The notes beneath the pieces were generated by a model, which saw only the letters and a program-made list of their open reading frames with translations, made no database searches and was not told where the DNA came from. Below are positions 8,846 to 16,886 of a DNA stretch of 64,000 nt, in pieces. Location: contig CAWIHA010000032.1 in NCBI GenBank assembly GCA_963835855.1, positions 51,770-115,769 on the forward strand, written 5' to 3'. The position numbers and the translations under genes are program-made. Within the stretch, counting starts at the first letter, position 1, and every line of letters starts with the position of its first letter. The stretch comes from CAWIHA01 sp963835855. GTDB taxonomy: Bacteria; Acidobacteriota; Terriglobia; Bryobacterales; Bryobacteraceae.

Positions 8846-9754
8846 GGAACAAGAAGGTGGTGAACATCGCCGCCTCGTTCCGTGCCCGCCTACTGGATCT
8901 TTCGCGCCAACGCAAGGAGGACTTCCAGTTCGTTCTCGGCCGCTGGATGATCGAGCGGTTCCTGTACCGGCTCAGCGTTTCGCCCCACAAGGAAGACTTC
9001 GTTCTAAAGGGCGCCATGCTCTTCGCCGCCTGGACGGGCAAGGTGTACCGTCCGACGAGAGATCTCGATCTGCTCGGCTGGGGCAGCCCGGACGTTCGAT
9101 CGCCTTGTGACCGCGTTCCGCGAGGTCTCGATGATCGACGGCGGCGACGGACTTGTTTTCGAGCCAGCTCGAATCAAAGGGGAGCGAATCAAAGAGGACG
9201 CCGAATACGAGGGAGTGCGTGTCAGGATCCCGGCATCGCTTGACGGAGCCCGCCTGCTGCTCCAAGTCGACGTTGGATTCGGGGATGCGGTCGAACCGCC
9301 GCCCGCCGAATTGACCTTTCCGGTCCTACTGCCAGCCGATGCACCGCGACTTCGGGCGTATCCTCCAGAGGCAGTCGTCGCCGAGAAACTGCACGCCATG
9401 GTCCTGCTTGGAATCGCCAACAGTCGCATGAAGGATTTCTACGACCTCTGCACCATCGCGGAGTCCTTCTCCTTTGATCTGCCGACGCTCGCGCGTTCCG
9501 TCAGAGTCACGTTTGAGCGGCGTCGAACAGCCGTGCCCACGGATCAGCCGTTTGCCTTCACATCGGAATTCCTGGAGGACGGAACGAAGCGTGTGCAGTG
9601 GCAAGCCTTCATCAAGCGAATCGGGGTGCAGACCGATCTGACCTTCGTCCAAGCCGGCGAGCGAATACGTGAGTTCTTGCTTCCCGTGCTTCAAGCGGCT
9701 TCGACCGAATCCGCGATCCCCCGCCGGTGGGAGCCCGGCGGCCCGTGGCTCTGA
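8842..9754 (+). pseudogene. abiEii: AbiEii nucleotidyltransferase toxin, apparent frameshift near 9090
   Basis: The first frame (8842 to about 9090) starts with GTG and carries the nucleotidyltransferase signature FVLKGAMLFAAW followed by RPTRDLDLLGWG, the DxD metal site. The protein then continues in another frame (to 9754) with TFDRLVTAFREVSMID, VVAEKLHAMVLLG and RMKDFYDLC, all typical of AbiEii/AbiGii toxins. A single indel at about 9085-9095 joins the two halves. Either the toxin is inactivated while the antitoxin is kept, or the assembly has an error. An intact form would be about 300 residues, normal for the family. Confidence 0.8.
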
Positions 9755-10444
9755 GTCTTTCACCGCGGCGCTAAATTAGGCTCTCCCTGGATTGCGACGA
9801 CAGGATTGCCGCGAGCAGTTGCCCAGCCCACTGCTTCGACTTCCTCGTTGTGTGGGACTCGCACCCTGCGTCAGCAAGCCAAATTCCCAGTTCAGGAGAC
9901 GCCTTCCGAAGCCAAGGATCAGCCAGATGCTTCCGCGTCGCGCACAAGCGCTTCAAGTTCATCAATGCCGACTTCCCCCATGGCAAACCTCAGCAGTATG
10001 GGGGATATTCGAGCCGCTTTCGCGCGCCGGTAGCGCTCTCTTGGTGGCCCTTCAGTCTGGCCTCAAGGTCTCCGAGAAGCAAGTCCACCTCTTGTCGGTA
10101 CAGCTCCCCGCTGTCCATTTGGATCTCTTCTCCATTCTCTCGAGCTACACAAGCTGACGGATCGCTGGCCCATCCCACTGGGCCATCCACGCGACTCCAG
10201 GACACTACTTCTCCGTTGCTTGGCTACTCACAATCTGCATAAGCTCGACGGTCCCACACAATCCACAGCAACGACATCACGGGAGTGCTCCCACCTCAGC
10301 CACTCAAGCAGTCCCCACCCACATCACATCGAGTGCTCCCTGGGCCCATAGGCAACGACACTCTTCCCCCAAGTCCAGCACCCTCTCAACATCCACCATA
10401 GTCAAAACGCATCTACTTGAGCCGCCGGGAGATAGAGGCAGGTG
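9755..10444. other. Intergenic stretch with at most tiny open frames
   Basis: No long coding frame with recognisable homology lies between the AbiE toxin and the repeat block before the conjugation operon. The only suggestive content is a minus-strand short ORF (listed separately) and a repeated GAGTGCTCCC (about 10282 and 10331). The stretch sits at the distal end of the leftward conjugation operon, where a relaxase or accessory genes would often be found, and may be a decayed part of the element. Confidence 0.35.
9990..10118 (-). CDS. Possible 42-residue small protein
   Basis: ATG at 10116-10118 is preceded by a good GGAGAAGAG ribosome site. The peptide is charged and helical in composition (ELYRQEVDLLLGDLEARLK). 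A second tiny frame, beginning MGEVGIDELEALVRDAEASG and also with a TGAGG ribosome site, starts just below its stop. I recognise no family. It could be a real short operon or the decayed start of a longer gene. Confidence 0.25.
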   Translation of the reverse strand: MDSGELYRQEVDLLLGDLEARLKGHQESATGARKRLEYPPYC

Positions 10445-10524
10445 TCGGCAGGCAAAGGGCAGCCAATCGGCAGGCAATGGAGCGGTTTCAGGCAGCCAAT
10501 ACGGCTAGTTCGGGCAGGCAATGG
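10445..10524. repeat. Iteron-like short repeats (GGCAGGCAA / GGCAGCCAA)
   Basis: GGCAGGCAA occurs three times (about 10447, 10469, 10513), and the one-base variant GGCAGCCAA twice between them (about 10458, 10491), within 80 bp. The block lies immediately past the 3' end of the replication-relaxation gene. Spaced short repeats beside a relaxation or replication-accessory gene are typical of an origin of transfer or replication, but the spacing is irregular and no nick-site consensus is evident. Confidence 0.45.
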
Positions 10525-10528
10525 GCGA

Positions 10529-11317
10529 TCACAATCGCGTTCCTTCGGGCGCAGCAATCTGCAAAACGTCGCTCAGTCGGGCGCTGTGCGTCCGTGTGCA
10601 ATCGATCACCCGCACCCCAAGGTGCTGTTGGCGAAAGTCGTCGAGCAAGCCGAAGTGCATCAGCTTGCGCGAACCTTCAAAGAACTGCGAGATGAAATTC
10701 AGAAGGTGGTAGTTCGACGCCAGGTACACGAAGTGCGCAACGAGGGTCTCGGACTCGATCTCGCGCCGAATCCGGCGGTACTTGCGCGCGGACTTCGCTG
10801 TGCGCTCGTACTCCAGCGCAAACTCGGCCTGACACCCGCTCCTGCCAACGGTCACGATCGCGTCGTAGTCCTTTGCATAGCCGAAAGTCGTGAAGGCGTT
10901 GCGGGAACGGATCTCGGTTTCGGACTTCCACTCCACAAGCGTGCCGGTCTCGATCAGGCAAAGGTGAATGTCATTCAGATCGAGCGCATGCAGGATGGCG
11001 TTGCCGCTGTCCACCTGTTCCGGACGGAGCGCGCCGGCGTAGTGCTCGCCACGTCCCATCAGGTGCGCAACACCGAGCGCGGCGATCGAGTACACCGTCG
11101 CACGTCCAATCACCGGGATCTCATGCCGCTGAAGCAGACCGTGCTCGGTGAGCCGCTGCAATCTCCAGTTGAACGATCGCTGCGGCAATCCGCGCCCGCT
11201 CGACTCGAGAAACCGCCGGAGCTGTGCGTCGGAGATGAAGCCGGCGCGAAGCGCGAGAGACAGCATCTCCTCGTCGTAGTCGGGATTCAGTTCAATGGAA
11301 CCCTTGCGGTAACGCAT
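10529..11317 (-). CDS. Replication-relaxation family protein of a mobile element
   Basis: A 262-residue protein. Residues about 10-90 form a winged-helix region (LALRAGFISDAQLRRFLES, then RLQRLTEHGLLQR and YSIAALGVAHLM). A nuclease-like core with HDLNDIHLCL-type spacing and EWKSETEIR, YDAIV and FALEYERTAKSARKYRRI follows. This combination matches the Replic_Relax (PF13814) proteins of plasmids and conjugative elements, which act in relaxosome formation or replication control. It is the last gene of the leftward conjugation operon (6 bp after the coiled-coil gene). An in-frame copy of the E...E/K pattern suggests it is intact. Confidence 0.65.
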   Translation of the reverse strand: MRYRKGSIELNPDYDEEMLSLALRAGFISDAQLRRFLESSGRGLPQRSFNWRLQRLTEHGLLQRHEIPVIGRATVYSIAALGVAHLMGRGEHYAGALRPEQVDSGNAILHALDLNDIHLCLIETGTLVEWKSETEIRSRNAFTTFGYAKDYDAIVTVGRSGCQAEFALEYERTAKSARKYRRIRREIESETLVAHFVYLASNYHLLNFISQFFEGSRKLMHFGLLDDFRQQHLGVRVIDCTRTHSARLSDVLQIAAPEGTRL

Positions 11318-11323
11318 ACATCG

Positions 11324-12169
11324 TCACCCGCTGCGACTCACATCGTGGTTCATCCGTTTGAGCCGCTTGTTCTCGTCGCGCAGGGCTTCAAGCTCCGCGG
11401 TCAGCCGATTGACACGCGCAACCAGGTCCAGATTCGGACTGGAGTTCGAGTTCGCGCCGTTCGGCTTTCCGTCCTGCAGGCGCGCCAGTTCGTCTACGCG
11501 CGTCGACAATGCCGTTAGACTCGCCTCCTTTGCCTCCAACTGAGCCTTCAACCGCGCGTTCGCCGCCTCCATCGTCTCCGCTTTCTCTCGCAGCGCTTCC
11601 ATTTCGGCTTTCCACTGTGGCCCGCTGGCGCCGGCTGTGACCGGACGGCCTGTCTCGGCGGATTCAATGACGCGGTTGCACACCTCCACGTGCTCGTTGT
11701 GCTCCCGGATCGCTTCCCTCGCATTCCGCTTGCAGAACTCCGCATAATTCGCCAGGTCCGCCATCGACGACGCTGCTTCCCACTCAGTGCTCTTGCGATC
11801 AATTCGCTCCTTGGCAAGCCACAACAGCAGGAAACAAATGGCAGCCAGTGCCCAAAAGCTGAACCAGAAGTACGGATTCGCGCCGGCCTGATCGAGAAAC
11901 GCGCGACGGCGCTGTTCGAGCCAGGTGCCATAGTTGATATTGCGCGGGTTGAACTGGCGGGACCAGAAGTCCCAGAACGTTTCGCGGTGCCGATTGTACC
12001 CTCCGGCCGCGGCGTAGGGCGAGTAGCGCGCTACACGATTCGAAGCGGCGGGTGCCGGCGTCCCGGGCCGCGTTTGTTGCGTCTCGCGCGCCGGATCTGA
12101 ATCCGTGTCGAGCGTCTGCGCCGGCGTCATCCCGAGCACGAGAATCAACAGACAGTACGCGCGCTTCAT
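11324..12169 (-). CDS. Exported/membrane coiled-coil protein of the conjugation operon
   Basis: The start chosen is ATG 12167-12169, overlapping the end of the coupling-ATPase gene by 4 bp; the open frame extends further upstream but only as a shadow of that gene. The 281-residue protein has a signal peptide (MKRAYCLLILVLGMTPAQ), a proline-rich linker, one transmembrane segment at about 97-118 (FWFSFWALAAICFLLLWL) and a long charged coiled coil to the C-terminus. I cannot assign it to a named Tra/Trb family. Position and overlap suggest a structural or scaffold role in the transfer apparatus. Confidence 0.65.
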   Translation of the reverse strand: MKRAYCLLILVLGMTPAQTLDTDSDPARETQQTRPGTPAPAASNRVARYSPYAAAGGYNRHRETFWDFWSRQFNPRNINYGTWLEQRRRAFLDQAGANPYFWFSFWALAAICFLLLWLAKERIDRKSTEWEAASSMADLANYAEFCKRNAREAIREHNEHVEVCNRVIESAETGRPVTAGASGPQWKAEMEALREKAETMEAANARLKAQLEAKEASLTALSTRVDELARLQDGKPNGANSNSSPNLDLVARVNRLTAELEALRDENKRLKRMNHDVSRSG

Positions 12170-13986
12170 CCTCTCATCCCTCCTGAGAACCGCCGACCAT
12201 AGCGCGACGCCAATTGAGGATCCTTGAACCGCAAGTCCGCGCCGCGGGAGTCCTCCCTCGAATGCCGGAGTCGCGGCAACAGTTCCCACTCGAGGCCGGG
12301 CACCACGATGTCGGTCGGCGGGCGCACGTGCAGGTGCGTGTGCAGCGTCCCTTGGGTGTCGTCCGTCATGAGCACCTGCATCTGTCCCTTGCCGAGGTTC
12401 TTCACCTCGCGCTCCGGGACACGGTACTCTTTCTCCTCGCGCTCGGTGGCGGTGGAGCCCTTTTCGAATCGCTCGTAGCCCAGAATCTCTTCCCGCCACA
12501 GCGTGAATGTCTTCTTCTTCACCGGCTGCTCGGCGGACGCGCGGATGAAGAAGCGCGCCGTCTCCTCGTCGCGAGTTCGCAACGCGATGGTCGTGTTCGG
12601 TGTTGAGGTCACATCCTCCTTGAAGCCACGTCCCACGCGGAGCAACTGCGGCAGGCTCTGCATCGAGAACAAGAACGCCGTGTTCGTCCCGCGCGCCGTG
12701 TTCAGAATCTGGCTGAAGTTCTGGTATTCGAACGGGGCAAACTCGTCGAGCACAACGCTGAACAGCGGCTTGTTGGCGCGCTTGCGCTCCGCCTCACTCT
12801 CGTAGCGCTTGCCAACCACCAGCTGCAGATTCTGGAGCAACATCTTGCCGAGTGCGCGCACAGGCTCGGTGTTCTTGTTGATGTTGAGCGTGACAAACAG
12901 GATCAACTCCTTCTCAATCACCTCGTCGATCGACAGCAGGTGATCGTAGGGGCCGGTGATCACCGAAAGTTCGTCGTCGAGGAACGTCATGCACTCGTTG
13001 AGCAGACCTTGAATCTTCGGCACGCGTTCCCGGTCTTCGAGCGACTGCAGGAGGTTGCGCACCGACATCTCGAAGTTCAGCCGACGTTGCAGGCTGACAT
13101 CCGGGTCCTGTTGCAGCCGGCGCCGTGCTTTGTCGATCTGCTCGTGAAGCACCTCGGTATCGAGCGCCATCACGATCACGTCGTAGAAGTTGAAACTCAG
13201 TCCGGTGTAGTGCAGGATGCGGACGATGTCGGCGAGGTAGTTCAACTGGTGTTTGGCGAAGAACTCGTCGTGGAGGTTGAAGCTGCCGAACACCATGTTG
13301 ACCTGCGCCATGTAGTTGTCATCGCCGCTATGGAACGGGTTGTAGAGACACGACAGCTCGGGGCGCGCCGGATTGAGCAGGCGCAGATCTTCGAGGCGGC
13401 CGGCGCGGTGGATGTGCGGCAGGAGGTCGCAAAAGAATTCCAGGTCGCCCTTCCCATCGAAGATCACCATCGGGATCTTGCGCCGGTTCTCCGGCGGCCC
13501 GATACGGCGCTCGAAATCCTGGGTGATGATGTTCCTCAGCAGAGTTGTCTTGCCCGAACCGGTCTGGCCCAGCACGATCCCCTGCATCACCCGGACCTTG
13601 TCTGGCCATAGCCACGGCTCGCCGTGAATGTTGTAGCCGAGGACCACCGCATTCTGTTTCCAGGCGCGCTCCAGTGCTGCGGCGTCACGACGGCGACTGA
13701 CGACGAACGGCGGGTGTCGCTCCGCCTGTTCTTTGCGGGAACGACGTGTGAGGAAGAAGTACAGCGACAGGCCCGGTATCCCCAGGGCGCCAACGATGAG
13801 GTAGATCGAGAACTCCAACACCTGAGCCGGCGTGAAATGGTAGCGCGCGGTCGCAAGGTACAGCACCAAAGCGATCACCAAAAACGCAACGACAGTGAGA
13901 GCCAGGGCGGTCGAGCCAAACAGCGGCGGCCGGTAGTACGGCCGGGGAGATGTCAGACCAGAGGGAGGAGATGCCACAGCGTTCAC
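12166..13986 (-). CDS. TraD/VirD4-like conjugative coupling ATPase
   Basis: A 606-residue protein with two N-terminal transmembrane helices (about residues 25-45 and 56-79). Walker A is GQTGSGKT at 140-147, Walker B is VVLDEFAPFE near 410, and it is followed by a TARGTNTAFLFSMQSLPQL segment. This is the architecture of type IV coupling proteins (TraD/TraG/VirD4), which pump relaxase-bound DNA into a type IV secretion channel. It overlaps the genes on both sides by 4 bp, so the operon is translationally coupled. No relaxase or VirB4 ATPase is present in the window, so the element is incomplete here or continues elsewhere. Confidence 0.8.
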   Translation of the reverse strand: MNAVASPPSGLTSPRPYYRPPLFGSTALALTVVAFLVIALVLYLATARYHFTPAQVLEFSIYLIVGALGIPGLSLYFFLTRRSRKEQAERHPPFVVSRRRDAAALERAWKQNAVVLGYNIHGEPWLWPDKVRVMQGIVLGQTGSGKTTLLRNIITQDFERRIGPPENRRKIPMVIFDGKGDLEFFCDLLPHIHRAGRLEDLRLLNPARPELSCLYNPFHSGDDNYMAQVNMVFGSFNLHDEFFAKHQLNYLADIVRILHYTGLSFNFYDVIVMALDTEVLHEQIDKARRRLQQDPDVSLQRRLNFEMSVRNLLQSLEDRERVPKIQGLLNECMTFLDDELSVITGPYDHLLSIDEVIEKELILFVTLNINKNTEPVRALGKMLLQNLQLVVGKRYESEAERKRANKPLFSVVLDEFAPFEYQNFSQILNTARGTNTAFLFSMQSLPQLLRVGRGFKEDVTSTPNTTIALRTRDEETARFFIRASAEQPVKKKTFTLWREEILGYERFEKGSTATEREEKEYRVPEREVKNLGKGQMQVLMTDDTQGTLHTHLHVRPPTDIVVPGLEWELLPRLRHSREDSRGADLRFKDPQLASRYGRRFSGGMRG

Positions 13987-14303
13987 CCCAGCGGCTGAAG
14001 GTTGAACCAGAGCACCGCGCCGATCAGCACGGCAACGAGCGCGCCTACCGCGACCACTTCGCGTCTCGGTGCTCGCGACCGGCTCGGCTCGAATGGGTTG
14101 CGCGGCTCCAGCGCGAGATTCTTGAAGAGATTCACGATGCCGCGCTCGCCCCGAGCGTCGAGCTTGCGCCGAAACGCTGCAAGCATCTCTTCAGTCGTGT
14201 GCGGGCCGGGCGCGGTTTGGATGCTGCCACGTCGCCTTCTTCGGAGTACCTTGCGCATCTCCTCGGCTGTCGCTCGTGCTACGCCTTCCATGTGGCCCCT
14301 CAC
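13983..14303 (-). CDS. Small single-span membrane protein of the conjugation operon
   Basis: A 106-residue protein with a basic N-terminal half (EEMRKVLRRRRRGS) and one transmembrane helix at the C-terminus (VVAVGALVAVLIGAVLWF). It overlaps the VirB9-like gene and the coupling ATPase by 4 bp each, so it is a real, co-translated gene. No family is recognised. An inner-membrane partner of the coupling protein is a reasonable inference. An alternative start is the Met at residue 5. Confidence 0.6.
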   Translation of the reverse strand: MRGHMEGVARATAEEMRKVLRRRRRGSIQTAPGPHTTEEMLAAFRRKLDARGERGIVNLFKNLALEPRNPFEPSRSRAPRREVVAVGALVAVLIGAVLWFNLQPLG

Positions 14304-15145
14304 AGAACCATGGTGGCGGTCACCGCCAAGCCTCGATCCATCGGGAAGATGAGTTGCAGTACCGTCGGCCCTTCAGAGCGAGGCGCATCGAAGGCGAGGA
14401 AGCCCACCGCCAGTTGCCCCGGTGCAATGACCGACTTTTCGATCTCCGAGTGCACGACGTGTACGCTCTCGCTCCCCTTGTCCGCGATCCGCCTGGCCAG
14501 GCTGTCAGCAAGCTGCGTCCCGTGCATTCCGTACAGACTCAGCGTGGCCCGCGGGGATTTCAATCGCAAGACGGCGGGATCTCGTGCTTCGTAGGTTCCG
14601 GTTCCCGCGTTGCGAAGGGCGTAGCGCAGGTAGACCTTGCCGTCCTTTTCGTAGAGGTCGCGCAGCAGCACGTCGACGCTCGATCGCTGTCCAGAGGCCC
14701 CCACCAATCTCACCAGTTGGCTCCTGTACAGCATTTCGCTTGGGATCGCCGGCTTTTGCACGACTGGCGCGACTGCGGGCGCCGGAGGCGGCGCGGCCGC
14801 CGCCGTTATGGTCGGCTCTTCGTCAATGGCGAAGTGCATCTTCTCAACACTGCCGGCCGGCACGAGCTCGTAACTCAGCCGGCTCGACCGAGTCCAGATG
14901 AATAGGTTCGTGGAAGCGTCCGGCTCGAGCGGCTGCACAAACACCCTGTTTCCGCGCCATTCGACCTTGAAGCTCGTGCTACCGGTTGCCACCTGCTCCA
15001 CCGGGTCGCCGACTTCGATCACCGTCAGGTGATTCAGAGCCGTTTCGACACGTGTGATCCGTGTGCGGTCCGCCTTCTGCGTCTCAATCTTCTGGCCGTA
15101 TGCCGTGAACGCCACGGCGAGGCCCACCATGAGCCATCGTGTCAT
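14300..15145 (-). CDS. VirB9/TrbG-like type IV secretion protein
   Basis: The start is ATG 15143-15145, giving a signal peptide (TRWLMVGLAVAFTAYG) and a 281-residue protein. The N-terminal domain has LNHLTVIEVGDPVEQVATGS, then WRGNRVFVQPLEPDASTNLF and SYELVP, the pattern of VirB9/TrbG/CagX outer-membrane core proteins. An Ala/Pro linker leads to a C-terminal beta-rich domain with KVYLRYALRNAG and YGMHGTQLADS. VirB9 proteins form the periplasmic/outer-membrane ring of conjugation channels. The frame is open farther upstream, but that part is only antisense to the next gene. Confidence 0.72.
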   Translation of the reverse strand: MTRWLMVGLAVAFTAYGQKIETQKADRTRITRVETALNHLTVIEVGDPVEQVATGSTSFKVEWRGNRVFVQPLEPDASTNLFIWTRSSRLSYELVPAGSVEKMHFAIDEEPTITAAAAPPPAPAVAPVVQKPAIPSEMLYRSQLVRLVGASGQRSSVDVLLRDLYEKDGKVYLRYALRNAGTGTYEARDPAVLRLKSPRATLSLYGMHGTQLADSLARRIADKGSESVHVVHSEIEKSVIAPGQLAVGFLAFDAPRSEGPTVLQLIFPMDRGLAVTATMVL

Positions 15146-15219
15146 TGCTTGTGTTCTCCTTCGATCTTGTTGGAAAGGACCAGGGGCCCCGATCAGAACC
15201 GGAAGCCCCTGGCGCAGTT

Positions 15220-16620
15220 TCAGTTCAAGTAGCTCCTGCTCGGCGGTACGTGCGGGCGTTGCTGCGTTTCCGGGAAGACGATTCTCCCGTTGCGCGCCTC
15301 GCTCCGCCCGGGTTTCACGGCAAAGGGGTGGATGCATTCCCGCTCCACCGGCTCCCCGTTGCGCCCGTAGTCCATCAAAACGCGGCCGTCCTCCGTGACT
15401 TGCATCAGGAAGATCTGTCGCTCGGTTGCCTGGTCGCCGTTGTGAGCTACCTGGTCGACGAGAAAGACCCGTCCTTCCGCGTCGATCACCAGCTCGCCAT
15501 CCACCATCTCGGGAACCGTCACCGTGACCGGTCGGCCGCCGGTGCGTTCCACAATCTGGTTGACGAGCTCCTGTGGAAACGCATAGAACACGATTGAGCC
15601 TCGTCCCTTGCCCCGGCACGCGATCTCGTGCAGAGCCTGGAGATAGCCCAACCTGTTGTCCCGTTTCCGTTCGGCCCACTTCCGCACGAAGCCGATCATC
15701 GCTTTCAGCTCCTTGCGGTGGCGCTCCTCGTAAAAGTAGAGCGCTGCCTGGGCCTGACTCCGCTTCGAGATCAACTCCTTGCGGCTTGCGTAGTCCTTCG
15801 GAGCGCCGTCCAGCGCCGCTTGGGACTCTCTCAGTGCCCGCTCGTAGCCTTCCCGAATCTCGCTCATGCGCTGCATGTTCGCGGCGTAAATGCGTGAGAC
15901 CATGCGCGCCTCGTCGTGCATCTCCCGAGTGACGACGGCGGACGTCGAAATCACCCCGCGAAATGCGTCCAAGGGCAGCGTGTCGGAGAAGAACTCGTCG
16001 ATCTCCTTGCGGAGAATGTTGTAGAGCGCGCCGATGCGGTCTGTCCGCGCGACTTCAATGGTCAGCGGCAGGTCCCGAATCTGGCGCACTCGTTTCAGCT
16101 TCAACCACTGGGCCGGTGTTACCTGTTTGCGGATGCCGCGGATGGTCTCCTCGTCCGGCTCTACCCCGTGCTTCAGGGCATCGAGCGCCGCTTGGAGCTC
16201 CAGCGCGAGACGATCGGCCAAGTCCTGACGGCCTTCCGCCAGGCAGGAAGTGATCAGGTCGGTAATGCGCCCAATCGAGTTCCCCTTGGCCCGCATCGCC
16301 ACCTGGGGCAGGTTCCACCAGGGACTCTGTCTCTTCTGCAGCTTGTTCTTCTGGTTTGTCCCTTCGGCTCGAAGCGAGAACCCGTCTTCCACAAAGCGCG
16401 GGAAGCGGCTCTCGTCGATGCACGAGACCAAGTCGAAGTCGTAGTCGCCTCCGTTTTTCTTCGCGGTCTGCGAGTGCATGGTGAGCGTTCCATCGAGCGT
16501 CACCTGCTGCGCCACCACCCGGTCCAGAATCGCGCGCTCATCGAGCGAACAACCCTGGGAGATCAGGTACGCGGCGAGATGCTCGACGGTCCCCGAAGTG
16601 CGGAGGTTGCGGATCGGCAA
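15220..16620 (-). CDS. Two-barrel RNA polymerase-like protein (beta'/RdRP superfamily), N-terminally truncated
   Basis: The visible protein has 466 residues from a TTG at 16618-16620; the frame stays open back to about 16654, across the insertion-sequence boundary at 16642. Residues 41-64 read like the second double-psi barrel of RNA polymerases: TLDGTLTMHSQTAK, then NGGDYDFDLV. The three aspartates D59-D61-D63 have the DxDxD spacing of the catalytic DFDGD motif, with Phe in place of Gly. Residues 114-152 (NSIGRITDLITSCL, then LQAALDALKHG) match the helical segment after the motif in QDE-1/YonO-like polymerases, which ends in D-x-x-K-x-G. The first barrel would be in the lost N-terminus. The rest is charged and unassigned. 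Located at the upstream end of the conjugation operon. No database search was possible. Confidence 0.5.
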   Translation of the reverse strand: MPIRNLRTSGTVEHLAAYLISQGCSLDERAILDRVVAQQVTLDGTLTMHSQTAKKNGGDYDFDLVSCIDESRFPRFVEDGFSLRAEGTNQKNKLQKRQSPWWNLPQVAMRAKGNSIGRITDLITSCLAEGRQDLADRLALELQAALDALKHGVEPDEETIRGIRKQVTPAQWLKLKRVRQIRDLPLTIEVARTDRIGALYNILRKEIDEFFSDTLPLDAFRGVISTSAVVTREMHDEARMVSRIYAANMQRMSEIREGYERALRESQAALDGAPKDYASRKELISKRSQAQAALYFYEERHRKELKAMIGFVRKWAERKRDNRLGYLQALHEIACRGKGRGSIVFYAFPQELVNQIVERTGGRPVTVTVPEMVDGELVIDAEGRVFLVDQVAHNGDQATERQIFLMQVTEDGRVLMDYGRNGEPVERECIHPFAVKPGRSEARNGRIVFPETQQRPHVPPSRSYLN

Positions 16621-16641
16621 CAGGTCGCGTTTCGTCCGGAT

Positions 16642-16660
16642 CGCGTATGGTCCGAAAACT
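16642..16660. repeat. Left terminal inverted repeat of the IS
   Basis: The 19 bases are the perfect reverse complement of 18032-18050. The inner 13 (TGGTCCGAAAACT) may be the true IS end, because the outer six also fit the reading frame of the interrupted IS1182-like gene on the right side. Confidence 0.75.
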
Positions 16661-16886
16661 TAACTTGCGAGTTCTTTTGGACATCTCCGGAATTGAGCCG
16701 GTCCGCGTATGCGGACGCGTCGGTCGTGGCGAAGTCTTAGCATGTGCACGCGCGGCCGTTAATTCCAAATAGTGCCCGGTGTAAAACTGCCCACGCCGGG
16801 CATTTGCGCGCGCTACGCTACAGCCCTGCACTACCCTAGCAAACTCGCCTTCAATCGTGATCGGCATTCGCCCGGAATTCGACGCC

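Noticed and set aside
10442..11518. A 358-codon plus-strand frame over the replication-relaxation gene
   Set aside because: No homology; the minus-strand frame has winged-helix and nuclease motifs and operon spacing.
12170..12499. Upstream extension of the coiled-coil gene (391-codon frame)
   Set aside because: The extra part is antisense-like shadow of the coupling ATPase; the ATG at 12167-12169 gives a signal peptide and a 4-bp overlap.
15146..15679. Upstream extension of the VirB9-like gene (459-codon frame)
   Set aside because: It lies within the polymerase-like gene in another frame; a signal peptide begins at 15145.
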